A stretch of 12,812 nt of DNA, from assembly GCA_020696885.1 (NCBI GenBank), contig JAJFMS010000018.1, forward strand, positions 1 to 12,812, in the 5' to 3' direction. Origin of the DNA: Armatimonadota bacterium. GTDB lineage: Bacteria; Armatimonadota; SYMT01. Shown here piece after piece: positions 7,192 through 12,699 of this stretch (position 1 is the first letter of the stretch; each line of letters begins with the position of its first letter). The position numbers were made by a program, and so were the translations under genes. The notes beneath the pieces are model-generated. The model ran no database searches. It saw only the letters and a program-made list of their open reading frames with translations, and was not told the DNA's origin.

Positions 7192-8457
7192 ATGAGCCTA
7201 CCTGCCGAATTGATGCCCTTGCTCCACAAGCAAGACTTCTGGCGGCGCTTCTTCTGGGACCTGGAAGACGACCGGGAGTACCCGGAGTTGGAGGAGTGCC
7301 AGATCGTTCTTCCAGTAGACGGTGGGGCGGCGCTGGTCCTGGAGCTAGACGAGGACCTCTCTTACTTCTCGTTGAACCTGCGGCATCCGTCACTGGCGGA
7401 GCCGGTGGAGATCGCATGGGATGACCAGGCGCACTGGCATCCGCACGTGCTGCGGTGGGAGGAGCTGGACCTCCTCGGCCGGTGCGCGGCGCTTTCGGAT
7501 CCGGACCTGCCGCACCCGGGAGTGGTAGTCGTCCTGCTCCATCGGTTCACGCCGCTGTGTCCCGGCGACGATGCGGTGGTGGCTCACGCACTGCTGGAAG
7601 GTGCCTACCGCTCGCTGGGGGTCTTCCGTGGTAAGGCCCTGGAAGAACAGTTGCAGCGGTACGACTACCGGGACGCCGGCTTTAACTGGCGCAACGAGCC
7701 GGAGCACGGCTGGGTGCTGGAGCACGACGAGTCGGCGCCGAACGCCGGCGAGACACCGTTATACACCCTCCGCAGGCCGGGCAACGCGGGTTTCCCGTAC
7801 ATGGCATGGGCCGGCTTGATGAACCAGGCACGGGCAGCTTATGCCGGCGTCGTGGATCCGGTCTGGCTGGCGCATGACGGAGGCCGGGCCGGGGCGCTGG
7901 CGCGGGAGATGGCCTCCAGCGGAAAGCTGGCGCGGCTCCCGGAGCTCGCCGAAGCGCTGGAGCAGGCCGGATGCACCCACGGAGCGCTCTTGCGTGGCCT
8001 GCAGGCAGGCGCAGTGCCGGCAACCGCATTCTGGCTGCTGGAGCTACTCCTGGACGAGCCACCGGGAGGACTGCTCCGGAAGCACTGCGGCCGGAAGTCT
8101 CGCCCGAAGCGGATCATCCACCGGTTCCAGATCACCTACCCGGGTTTCCCGGTCCGGCCGCGGGAACTGCCGGACCGCTCACGGTTGGAGATGACCGCGG
8201 AGTTGGATCGTCAGTTCCGGCAGCGGCTCTCCGGGCGCGCCGAGATGAGCGTGATGTGCAGTACCTATACGCCGGACGGAAAGACGCTCCTGGAGGAGAG
8301 TAGCATCATCGAGTGCCGTGCGGCGGACGATGAGGCCGAGGCGATCCGGATCATTCGGGAGGTCCTGCGACAACATGGCGCCCCCGAGGGGACGCAGCTC
8401 CGGCAGCTAAGCCGCCAGGAACGGGAGATCCCGCTGGCTGACGATACGGAGGGGTAA
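7192..8457 (+). CDS. Planctomycete-type hypothetical protein with a LPELAEALEQAGC helical repeat
   Basis: The protein has 421 residues from ATG 7192; no earlier in-frame ATG, GTG or TTG lies nearby and the Shine-Dalgarno site is weak. Residues about 10-160 form an acidic alpha/beta region (RFFWDLEDD; DGGAALVLELDEDLSYFSL; GVVVVLLHRF). Residues 224-292 (WLAHDGG, then LARLPELAEALEQAGC, then FWLLELLLDE) strongly resemble a helical segment I know from many planctomycete, especially Gemmata, proteins, where it reads roughly LPiLAdALEeAGC...GCWvvDlLLG. Those proteins often carry short TIGR02996-type or bacterial leucine-rich repeat regions; the biochemical role of the segment is unknown. Residues about 310-420 form a separate alpha/beta C-terminal part (RFQITYPGFPVRP; EMSVMCSTYTPDGKTLLEES). 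No signal peptide or membrane helix is seen. The next gene starts 8 nt after the stop, so the two form an operon. Function unknown. Confidence 0.9.
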   Translation: MSLPAELMPLLHKQDFWRRFFWDLEDDREYPELEECQIVLPVDGGAALVLELDEDLSYFSLNLRHPSLAEPVEIAWDDQAHWHPHVLRWEELDLLGRCAALSDPDLPHPGVVVVLLHRFTPLCPGDDAVVAHALLEGAYRSLGVFRGKALEEQLQRYDYRDAGFNWRNEPEHGWVLEHDESAPNAGETPLYTLRRPGNAGFPYMAWAGLMNQARAAYAGVVDPVWLAHDGGRAGALAREMASSGKLARLPELAEALEQAGCTHGALLRGLQAGAVPATAFWLLELLLDEPPGGLLRKHCGRKSRPKRIIHRFQITYPGFPVRPRELPDRSRLEMTAELDRQFRQRLSGRAEMSVMCSTYTPDGKTLLEESSIIECRAADDEAEAIRIIREVLRQHGAPEGTQLRQLSRQEREIPLADDTEG

Positions 8458-8465
8458 CGATCCAC

Positions 8466-9029
8466 ATGGCGCCGGAGCATCTCAATTACTTCCGAGACCT
8501 CCTGGAGGGGCGGGCCGAGGAGTCGTGGAACGCGTGGTTTCGCCGGCATGAGGCAGACCTGGCACAGGAGCTCCCGCGAGCCGAATTCCTGCGGTTGAAG
8601 TTCAACAAGCTGGACGAGGCCGAACGGCGGCTGGGGGCGGCCGGAGTGCCCTTCACCCCGGATCCCGTCGCGGCCCGGCGGGAGCGCTACTACGCCCTGC
8701 TGCATCACTCCGTGCTGGACGAGCGGGGCCGGCCCCGGGAGGCGTTTCGCCGCAAGGCCTACGGCGGGGCGTTCGGCCAGCTTCTGGATGGGGAGGTCGA
8801 AGCGGCGCAGGCTACCCTGGCGAAGTACGTCCGGCGCATCCGCCGGCTTTCAGTCGAGAAGCGAGCCGAGGAGCTGGAAGACCTCTGCTTCGACGGCGAA
8901 ATGGAGCTGACGCTTGGAAGGCCGGAGATCGGCCGCGTGCTGCTGGAAGCGGTCGCCTCCGTACCCCGTGAGAACGACCAGGTGGACCCGGCCACCGACC
9001 GCGCGCGGGAACTGCTGGCCGGGTTATGA
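8466..9029 (+). CDS. Hypothetical helical protein, second gene of the 421/187-aa pair
   Basis: The protein has 187 residues. ATG 8466 lies 8 nt after the stop of the previous gene, with GGAGGGG at 8448-8454 as ribosome binding site inside that gene's end. The protein is charged and mostly helical: FRDLLEGRAEESWNAWF, a helix rich in Arg and Glu at 35-58, RRERYYALLHHSVLD at 71-85, and a long basic helix around KYVRRIRRLSVEKRAEEL at 120-137. Two Trp (21 and 24) lie near the N-terminus. There is no signal peptide, membrane segment or catalytic signature that I recognise. Tight coupling to the 421-aa gene suggests a joint role. The gene converges on a SUKH family gene with only 13 bp between stop codons. 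Small soluble proteins next to SUKH genes are often part of immunity gene arrays, but that is inference. Family unknown. Confidence 0.85.
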   Translation: MAPEHLNYFRDLLEGRAEESWNAWFRRHEADLAQELPRAEFLRLKFNKLDEAERRLGAAGVPFTPDPVAARRERYYALLHHSVLDERGRPREAFRRKAYGGAFGQLLDGEVEAAQATLAKYVRRIRRLSVEKRAEELEDLCFDGEMELTLGRPEIGRVLLEAVASVPRENDQVDPATDRARELLAGL

Positions 9030-9030
9030 A

Positions 9031-9049
9031 CCGGTAGGCCGCCTACCGG
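9031..9049. terminator. Perfect hairpin shared by two convergent genes
   Basis: CCGGTAGG-CCG-CCTACCGG is a perfect 8-bp stem with a 3-nt loop. It begins one base after the stop of the 187-aa gene (+) and contains the TAG stop of the SUKH gene (-, 9043-9045). Its symmetry and place between converging genes fit a bidirectional transcription end or 3'-end protector. No T-tract follows on either strand, so Rho-independent strength is doubtful. Confidence 0.5.
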
Positions 9050-9711
9050 ATGGTGTCGGGAGGGTTCAAGCCGGGCGGCGGCCCCGACGCCGGCGCACGC
9101 GGTGCGATCGGGACCGGCTCCGGCCGGTCTACTACAAAGGCGCCGAGGCACGGGTCGGCGAGGTTATACTCCGCACACCGCCACCCGTACCGAAGGGCAT
9201 CCACGTCCCGGGCCAGCCGGCACGGGACGCTCGCGAGGATCGAGCGATACTCACTCGCCGGTACCGTAAGGTCCAACAGCTTGAGCACCCGGACGAGCCC
9301 CTTCAGGCCGTCCGCCGGCGGGCGGGTGAGATGGATGTCGATGCGGTCCGGACCGGAAAGCGGCGGCGGGTCCTGCAGATCGCAGCCGCTGGCCAGCCAC
9401 ACGGCGAAGTCATCCGCCAGGGGGTAGGCGTCCTCCGGGCCCATGCTGCCGGCGTCCACCCGCCCGATGCGCGCGGTCGAGAGGTCGAGCAGGATCTCGC
9501 GGCCCCCGCTGTCGTTGCCGATGGTCACACACCGCGGGCAATAGGTCTTCACCTGGTGGGCTTCGTTGAGCTCTTGGAAGCTGGCGCGGCCATAGAGCAC
9601 CACCAGCTCTCCCACGGGTAGGTCGTCCGCCTGGGTCTCCAGGAACCCGCGGTACGGCTCCGGGAGCGGCTGCCCGAGCCAATGCTCGACCTCCGCCAAA
9701 GAGTTGTTCAA
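9043..9711 (-). CDS. SUKH (SMI1/KNR4) family protein with C-terminal extension
   Basis: The protein has 222 residues from a TTG start at 9711. GGAGG at 9721-9725 lies 9 nt before it and the frame matches the family from its first residues. Residues 1-110 show the SUKH pattern: EVEHWLGQPLPEPYRGFLE, a hydrophobic strand at LVVLYG, then YCPRCVTIGNDSGGREILLDL and PLADDFAVWL. SUKH proteins are small soluble immunity proteins against polymorphic or contact-dependent toxins, and scaffold proteins in fungi. Residues about 122-196 form a second module (RIDIHLTRPP, VRVLKLLDLTVPASEYRSIL, LGAFVV) that vaguely resembles the L7/L12 C-terminal fold; this is a guess. The last 25 residues are Pro-rich. An ATG at 9733 lies in another frame (MAEETRFEQ) and cannot start this protein without a frameshift near 9695-9700. 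No toxin gene is seen beside it. Confidence 0.85.
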   Translation of the reverse strand: MNNSLAEVEHWLGQPLPEPYRGFLETQADDLPVGELVVLYGRASFQELNEAHQVKTYCPRCVTIGNDSGGREILLDLSTARIGRVDAGSMGPEDAYPLADDFAVWLASGCDLQDPPPLSGPDRIDIHLTRPPADGLKGLVRVLKLLDLTVPASEYRSILASVPCRLARDVDALRYGWRCAEYNLADPCLGAFVVDRPEPVPIAPRAPASGPPPGLNPPDTIR

Positions 9712-9720
9712 ATCGAGTTT

Positions 9721-9725
9721 CCTCC
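9721..9725 (-). promoter_or_regulatory. Ribosome binding site that supports the TTG start of the SUKH gene
   Basis: On the - strand the sequence reads GGCGGAGGAAACTCGATTTG. GGAGG is placed 9 nt before TTG. The nearer ATG-ATG pair upstream (to 9733) is out of frame with the SUKH domain and has no good Shine-Dalgarno site, which favours the TTG. Confidence 0.5.
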
Positions 9726-9733
9726 GCCATCAT

Positions 9734-9760
9734 TATTCATCCGCATTCATCTGCGGCTAA
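9734..9760. repeat. Short intergenic repeat fragment with hairpin (CATCTGCGG type)
   Basis: TTATTCATCCGCATTCATC followed by TGCGGCTAA contains the stem CCGCA-TTCATC-TGCGG (9741-9756). Its wording and its TGCGGYTAA end recall the tract CTCTGCGTCTCTGCGGTTAA at 4932-4951. Such CAT(C/T)TGCGG words occur as dispersed intergenic repeats in many bacteria. Here it lies just upstream of the SUKH gene start and may have brought in the nearby ATGATG. Confidence 0.4.
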
Positions 9761-9831
9761 GGCCCGGCGACTCGCAGGACGGCTGGCTCCACGACCTCGG
9801 CGGCCGATTACGGTTCTGTCCAGGCACCCTC

Positions 9832-9843
9832 CCGGCATGCCGG
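9832..9843. promoter_or_regulatory. 12-bp perfect palindrome upstream of the 238-aa gene
   Basis: CCGGCATGCCGG is a perfect dyad 50 bp before the ATG at 9893, between two divergently transcribed genes. It could be an operator, but GC-rich palindromes also arise by chance in DNA of this composition. Confidence 0.2.
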
Positions 9844-9892
9844 CCCGCGGCAGAGCCATCCGCGACGGATCGGAGGAACGCACGCAAGTAAT

Positions 9893-10609
9893 ATGCTCGA
9901 CTTTGCGGCCATCAAACAGCTACTGCAACAGCAGGCGAAGGCGTACCAGCTGCTCCTGTGGCTCGGGGACCAGGCAACGGAGACGCCACAGCTACTGGGA
10001 CGTGAGGCAGTGCGCCAGTTGCGAGAACCGGATAGCGCGCTCGCGTGGCTGCGCAACCGGCAGACCGAGCTGCCGGCCGACCTGCTGCCCCAGCCGGTGG
10101 AGCCGGAGTTCGCGGCACTGCTGGCGTCGTTTCTCTCGACCTCGTTTCAGATACAGCACCTGGAGTTCGAGGGCCGGCTGGTCGAAGCGCGCCTCACGCG
10201 CGGCGCGGCGCCGGATGCCCAGGGACACGTGGGGCTGACACAATGCCTGGTGCTGGCGGTGCGTCACCTGGCCGCTTCCCAGAACCTGCCGATCAGCGGG
10301 AAAGAAGCCGGGTTGCTGGTGAACCGCAAGAGCCTACGGCAGGACGCCGTGCTCTGGGCCTACCTCTGGGAACTGGAGCGCCGTGCCTGCAACAAGGGCA
10401 AGGGCTCCGTGGTCCACCGGATCTGGTCCTGCATTCCGAAGGAAACCCGGAAGTCGCTGACCGCGGAGCGGGTCTGGGCGGCACGAGAGGCGCTCCTCAC
10501 CGCGGTCCGTGAGCTTTACACGCCTGAATCGGGGAACAACGAGCCGGGGTCTGGGGGTCACAGAGGCGAGAGGCGAGGGAACAAGCTTCCGAAAGAGGAG
10601 CCGCAGTGA
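9893..10609 (+). CDS. Hypothetical soluble helical protein
   Basis: The protein has 238 residues from ATG 9893; a GGAGG lies about 16 nt upstream, further than ideal. The N-terminal half is helical and rich in Gln, Leu and Ala (MLDFAAIKQLLQQQAKAYQL; LLWLGDQ; a run of Leu/Pro-containing helices at 55-90). Residues 88-105 (IQHLEFEGRLVEARLTRGA) look like a short beta hairpin. Residues 150-210 are basic and helical (LWAYLWELERRACNKGKG; AERVWAAREALLTAVREL). The last 28 residues are low-complexity, rich in Gly, Glu, Arg and Asn, and may come from repeat DNA read as protein. No signal peptide, membrane helix or catalytic motif is visible and I do not recognise the family. The TGA overlaps the GTG start of the next gene, so the two are translationally coupled and probably act together. 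Confidence 0.82.
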   Translation: MLDFAAIKQLLQQQAKAYQLLLWLGDQATETPQLLGREAVRQLREPDSALAWLRNRQTELPADLLPQPVEPEFAALLASFLSTSFQIQHLEFEGRLVEARLTRGAAPDAQGHVGLTQCLVLAVRHLAASQNLPISGKEAGLLVNRKSLRQDAVLWAYLWELERRACNKGKGSVVHRIWSCIPKETRKSLTAERVWAAREALLTAVRELYTPESGNNEPGSGGHRGERRGNKLPKEEPQ

Positions 10610-10875
10610 TCGCCCGATACCTTAGCAGCCTACCCCAGGGCTTTTCGTGGAGCCGAATCTCGCGTCTGCTTTGCGGATTGAGCTTCGCGATGGCCATCCT
10701 GGTGCAGCCGATGACCCTTTGCAGTGCAAGCGGAGCGGTTTCGGAGTGCGGGGCCGTACTCGCACTGGTCACGGCGCTCACGGCTCTTGGCCCCGGAACG
10801 GGAGAGGCCAGCCGCAAGGTGCTCCTGATTCTTGCCGTGGTAGCGTTAGTCCTCAACGCAATCCTGACCCATTAG
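10606..10875 (+). CDS. Small integral membrane protein
   Basis: The protein has 89 residues and starts at GTG 10606, overlapping the stop of the previous gene (GTGA). GAGGAG about 6 nt upstream supports this start. Three hydrophobic stretches are seen: LLCGLSFAMAILVQPMTLC (21-39), a short AVLALVTALTALG (50-62) and KVLLILAVVALVLNAIL (71-87). Two or three membrane helices are therefore likely. The segment between them (SASGAVSECG) is small and polar. No catalytic or transport motif is recognisable. Coupling to a soluble 238-aa protein suggests a membrane anchor or partner, in the style of toxin-immunity, regulator-anchor or effector-sensor pairs; this is inference. Confidence 0.75.
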   Translation: MIARYLSSLPQGFSWSRISRLLCGLSFAMAILVQPMTLCSASGAVSECGAVLALVTALTALGPGTGEASRKVLLILAVVALVLNAILTH

Positions 10876-10960
10876 CTGCGTCGGGTCGGTTCGTCTACCC
10901 TTATTCCGCCAACTGGATCCTATCCGGACCTGGAGGAGTTGCCGAAAACCGGAGGCCTGG

Positions 10961-11491
10961 ATGCGCGCGCTAATCTGGCTTGTTTTGCTTACTTCGGTTC
11001 TCGGTGCGCGGGGCGCTTTTGCTTGCTCTTGCGCCCTCACGCCCACTCCGCAGCAAGCGCTCGCAGGTTCAGATGCAGTGTTCTCGGGGCGAGTAGTGGA
11101 CGTATCGCACGAGGGCAAACGGTGGGTGAAGGTGGAGTTTCGGGTACGCCAGGGCTGGAAGGGGGTTTTCCAGGACACAGAAGTAGTGCGTACCGGGTTC
11201 GGCGGGGGCGATTGCGGCTTTCCATTCAAGGTGGGAAGGGATTACCTGGTGTATGGAGGCCGCTGTCGTGAGCATTCCGGCGTTCATGCGTCCGTCTGCG
11301 ACCGAACCCAGGGATTGGGCTTTCGGAGCTCCGATCTCGCTACCCTCGGGAAACCTGTCTTTGTGGGCTCGCTTCAATCGCAGGAGCGCGTCGAATTGAT
11401 GGCTCGACTGGGGGTCATGCTGACTGCCAGCCTCGGCCTCCTCGTGATCTTCCTTCTGCGGCGTCGCGGGCCGCGGCAGATTGCTAGCTAG
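10961..11491 (+). CDS. TIMP/netrin-like secreted protein with C-terminal membrane anchor
   Basis: The protein has 176 residues from ATG 10961, preceded by GGAGG about 6 nt upstream. Residues 1-21 form a signal peptide ending AFA, so the mature protein would begin CSC (Cys22, Cys24). The mature part reads SDAVFSGRVVDV, VKVEFRVRQGWKGVF, VVRTGFGGGDCGFPFKVGRDYLVYG, with further Cys at 85, 102 and 113. This is the pattern of bacterial proteins related to tissue inhibitors of metalloproteinases (NTR/OB fold), where the N-terminal Cys-x-Cys is structurally important. Residues 150-166 form a membrane helix followed by RRRGPR, so the domain is likely held outside the cytoplasmic membrane. The natural partners of bacterial TIMP-like proteins are not well known; a protease-inhibitor role is by analogy with animals only. 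It appears monocistronic. Confidence 0.85.
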   Translation: MRALIWLVLLTSVLGARGAFACSCALTPTPQQALAGSDAVFSGRVVDVSHEGKRWVKVEFRVRQGWKGVFQDTEVVRTGFGGGDCGFPFKVGRDYLVYGGRCREHSGVHASVCDRTQGLGFRSSDLATLGKPVFVGSLQSQERVELMARLGVMLTASLGLLVIFLLRRRGPRQIAS

Positions 11492-11809
11492 TTGAGGCTC
11501 TCCGGCACCTTTCAGGCGATCCCAATGCCGCGTCCGGTTTCTCCTGCCGGTGACGGAATCGCTTGGCGTTGGGATTGATCTCCAGCGCGGCCTGCAGGTC
11601 GGCAACGGCGGCGGAGAGGTCGCCGAGCTGTACCCAACACTCGGTGCGCCACACGAGTGGCACCGGCATGCGTGGCAACTGCCGGGCTCGAGCTGGATCG
11701 CCCGCTCCAGTGCCTGGATCGCTCCGTCGAGCTGTCGCATCCGGAGCAGGTGCGAGTAGCGCCGGCGCCGTCCGGCAGGCAGGAACGCAACCTCCGGACA
11801 ACCGTTTCG
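11484..11809 (-). pseudogene. Frameshifted TPR protein remnant
   Basis: Two - strand frames each carry one half of a TPR pair. From 11809 to about 11690 the frame reads VAFLPAGRRRRYSHLLRMRQ and then LDGAIQALERAIQLEPGS, a good TPR helix pair. From about 11690 to the TAG at 11484 a different frame reads LPRMPVPLVWRTECWVQLGD and then LSAAVADLQAALEINPNAKRF, the next TPR. Each frame alone soon loses repeat character, so a single-base shift near 11690 in CCCGGCAGTTGCCACGC is the simplest account. A stop (TAA) lies just upstream of the first half and no start codon with a ribosome site is seen, so the 5' part of the gene is also missing. This looks like the C-terminal stub of a larger TPR protein, decayed or cut by rearrangement. 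A sequencing error could explain the shift but not the missing 5' end. Confidence 0.7.
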
Positions 11810-11815
11810 TTATAC
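11810..11815 (+). promoter_or_regulatory. Possible -10 element for the AIM24-family gene
   Basis: TTATAC stands out as AT-rich in GC-rich DNA, 56 bp before the start codon at 11872. The opposite strand reads TATAAC at the same place. No convincing -35 box is found at 16-18 bp, so this is weak. Confidence 0.22.
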
Positions 11816-11871
11816 ACCCGGGCGCTGAGCGCAGAGGGGGATTCCGGTAGGTACCGGGCAGGGAGGAAGCG

Positions 11872-12615
11872 ATGCAGTTTCAGGTGATTGGGGACGTGAT
11901 GCAGGCGGTGGTGGTGCACATGCAGGGCGGCGAGGAAGTGCGCGCGGAGGCGGGCGCCATGCTCTACATGACCCAGGGCGTGCAGATGGACACGCAGATG
12001 ACCGGCGGCCTCTTCGGTGGGCTGAAGCGGATGCTCAGCGGGGAGAGCCTGTTCATCCCGTACTTCCGCTGTCACGCGCCGCAGGCCCAGGTGGCGTTTG
12101 CTGCGCCTACGCCCGGGAAGGTCCGGCAGATCGACCTGCATGGCGACTCGTGGCTCTGCCAGCGGGACTCGTTCCTGGTGGCCACCGGGGCGGTGGACAT
12201 CAACATCGCCTTCACGAAGCGGCTGGGAGCGGGCTTCTTCGGCGGCGAGGGCTTCGTGCTGCAGCGTCTCAGCGGCGCCGGCACTGCGTTCATCCAGGGC
12301 GGCGGCAACTTCCTGGAGTTCGACCTCCAGCCGCATGATCACCTGCGCGTGGATACCGGCTGCATCGTCGGCTTCCAGGAGTCGGTACGGTACGACATCC
12401 AGTTCGTGGGTGGGTTCAAGAACACGCTGTTCGGCGGCGAAGGCGTGTTTCACGCCACGCTGCAAGGACCCGGCAAGGCGATCCTGCAGACGCTGCCGTT
12501 CTCCCGCCTCGCCAACCGGATTATGGGGCAGAGCACCGAAGGCAGCAGCAGCACCGGCGGGGTCGGGGGCACCATCGGCGACATCGGGCGGATCTTCGGT
12601 GGTGGGAACGACTGA
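11872..12615 (+). CDS. AIM24 / TIGR00266 family protein
   Basis: The protein has 247 residues, the usual length for the family. ATG 11872 is preceded by GGGAGG. Recognisable segments are AEAGAMLYM (25-33), GGLFGGLKRMLSGESLFIPYF (45-65), VRQIDLHGDSWLCQRDSFLV (84-103), FFGGEGFVLQRLSGAGTAFIQ (122-142) and VRYDIQFVGGFKNTLFGGEGVF (172-193), followed by the near-invariant LPFSRLANRI. This is the beta-rich, pseudo-symmetric AIM24 (formerly DUF124) fold found across bacteria and in mitochondria. The yeast member supports inner-membrane organisation, while the bacterial role is not settled. Two FGGEG-containing segments suggest an internal duplication. The last 30 residues are Gly/Ser-rich. No signal peptide is present, so it is cytoplasmic or membrane-peripheral. 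It is read as a single gene, with a hairpin repeat downstream. Confidence 0.93.
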   Translation: MQFQVIGDVMQAVVVHMQGGEEVRAEAGAMLYMTQGVQMDTQMTGGLFGGLKRMLSGESLFIPYFRCHAPQAQVAFAAPTPGKVRQIDLHGDSWLCQRDSFLVATGAVDINIAFTKRLGAGFFGGEGFVLQRLSGAGTAFIQGGGNFLEFDLQPHDHLRVDTGCIVGFQESVRYDIQFVGGFKNTLFGGEGVFHATLQGPGKAILQTLPFSRLANRIMGQSTEGSSSTGGVGGTIGDIGRIFGGGND

Positions 12616-12622
12616 GGACCAT

Positions 12623-12699
12623 GTGGGCGTGTGGGCGTGTGGGCGGCGGCGCCTAGCGCCGCCTTCGCCTCCCTTACTCCCACTCCCCCATACTCCCAC
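12623..12699. repeat. Intergenic composite repeat: 8-bp tandem, GC hairpin, CTCCCA tract (copy 2)
   Basis: Three 8-bp units GTGGGCGT, GTGGGCGT, GTGGGCGG (12623-12646) lead into the perfect stem at 12645-12663 and then a tract with repeated ACTCCCAC/ATACTCCCAC words. The GTGGG units on the left can pair with CCCAC on the right, so the whole forms a long stem. The architecture and the shared word CCATACTCC (12688-12696) match the element at 1113-1202. The remaining 12700-12812 holds no gene that I can support. Confidence 0.5.
12645..12663. terminator. GC hairpin after the AIM24-family gene
   Basis: GGCGGCGC-CTA-GCGCCGCC is a perfect 8-bp stem with a 3-nt loop, 29 nt after the stop codon. The following bases are pyrimidine-rich (TTCGCCTCCCTTACTCCC) but not a T-run. 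It probably marks the transcript end, or is just the core of the repeat element. Confidence 0.4.

Noticed and set aside
10961..11491. Lipoprotein assignment for the TIMP-like protein because of Cys22 after the signal peptide
   Set aside because: The residues before Cys22 are A-F-A, and Phe at -2 does not fit a standard lipobox. A TIMP-like free N-terminal Cys explains the Cys equally well.
12623..12699. Repeated short units suggesting a CRISPR array
   Set aside because: The units are 8 bp in direct tandem without spacers, unlike the 23-47 bp repeats and unique spacers of CRISPR arrays.
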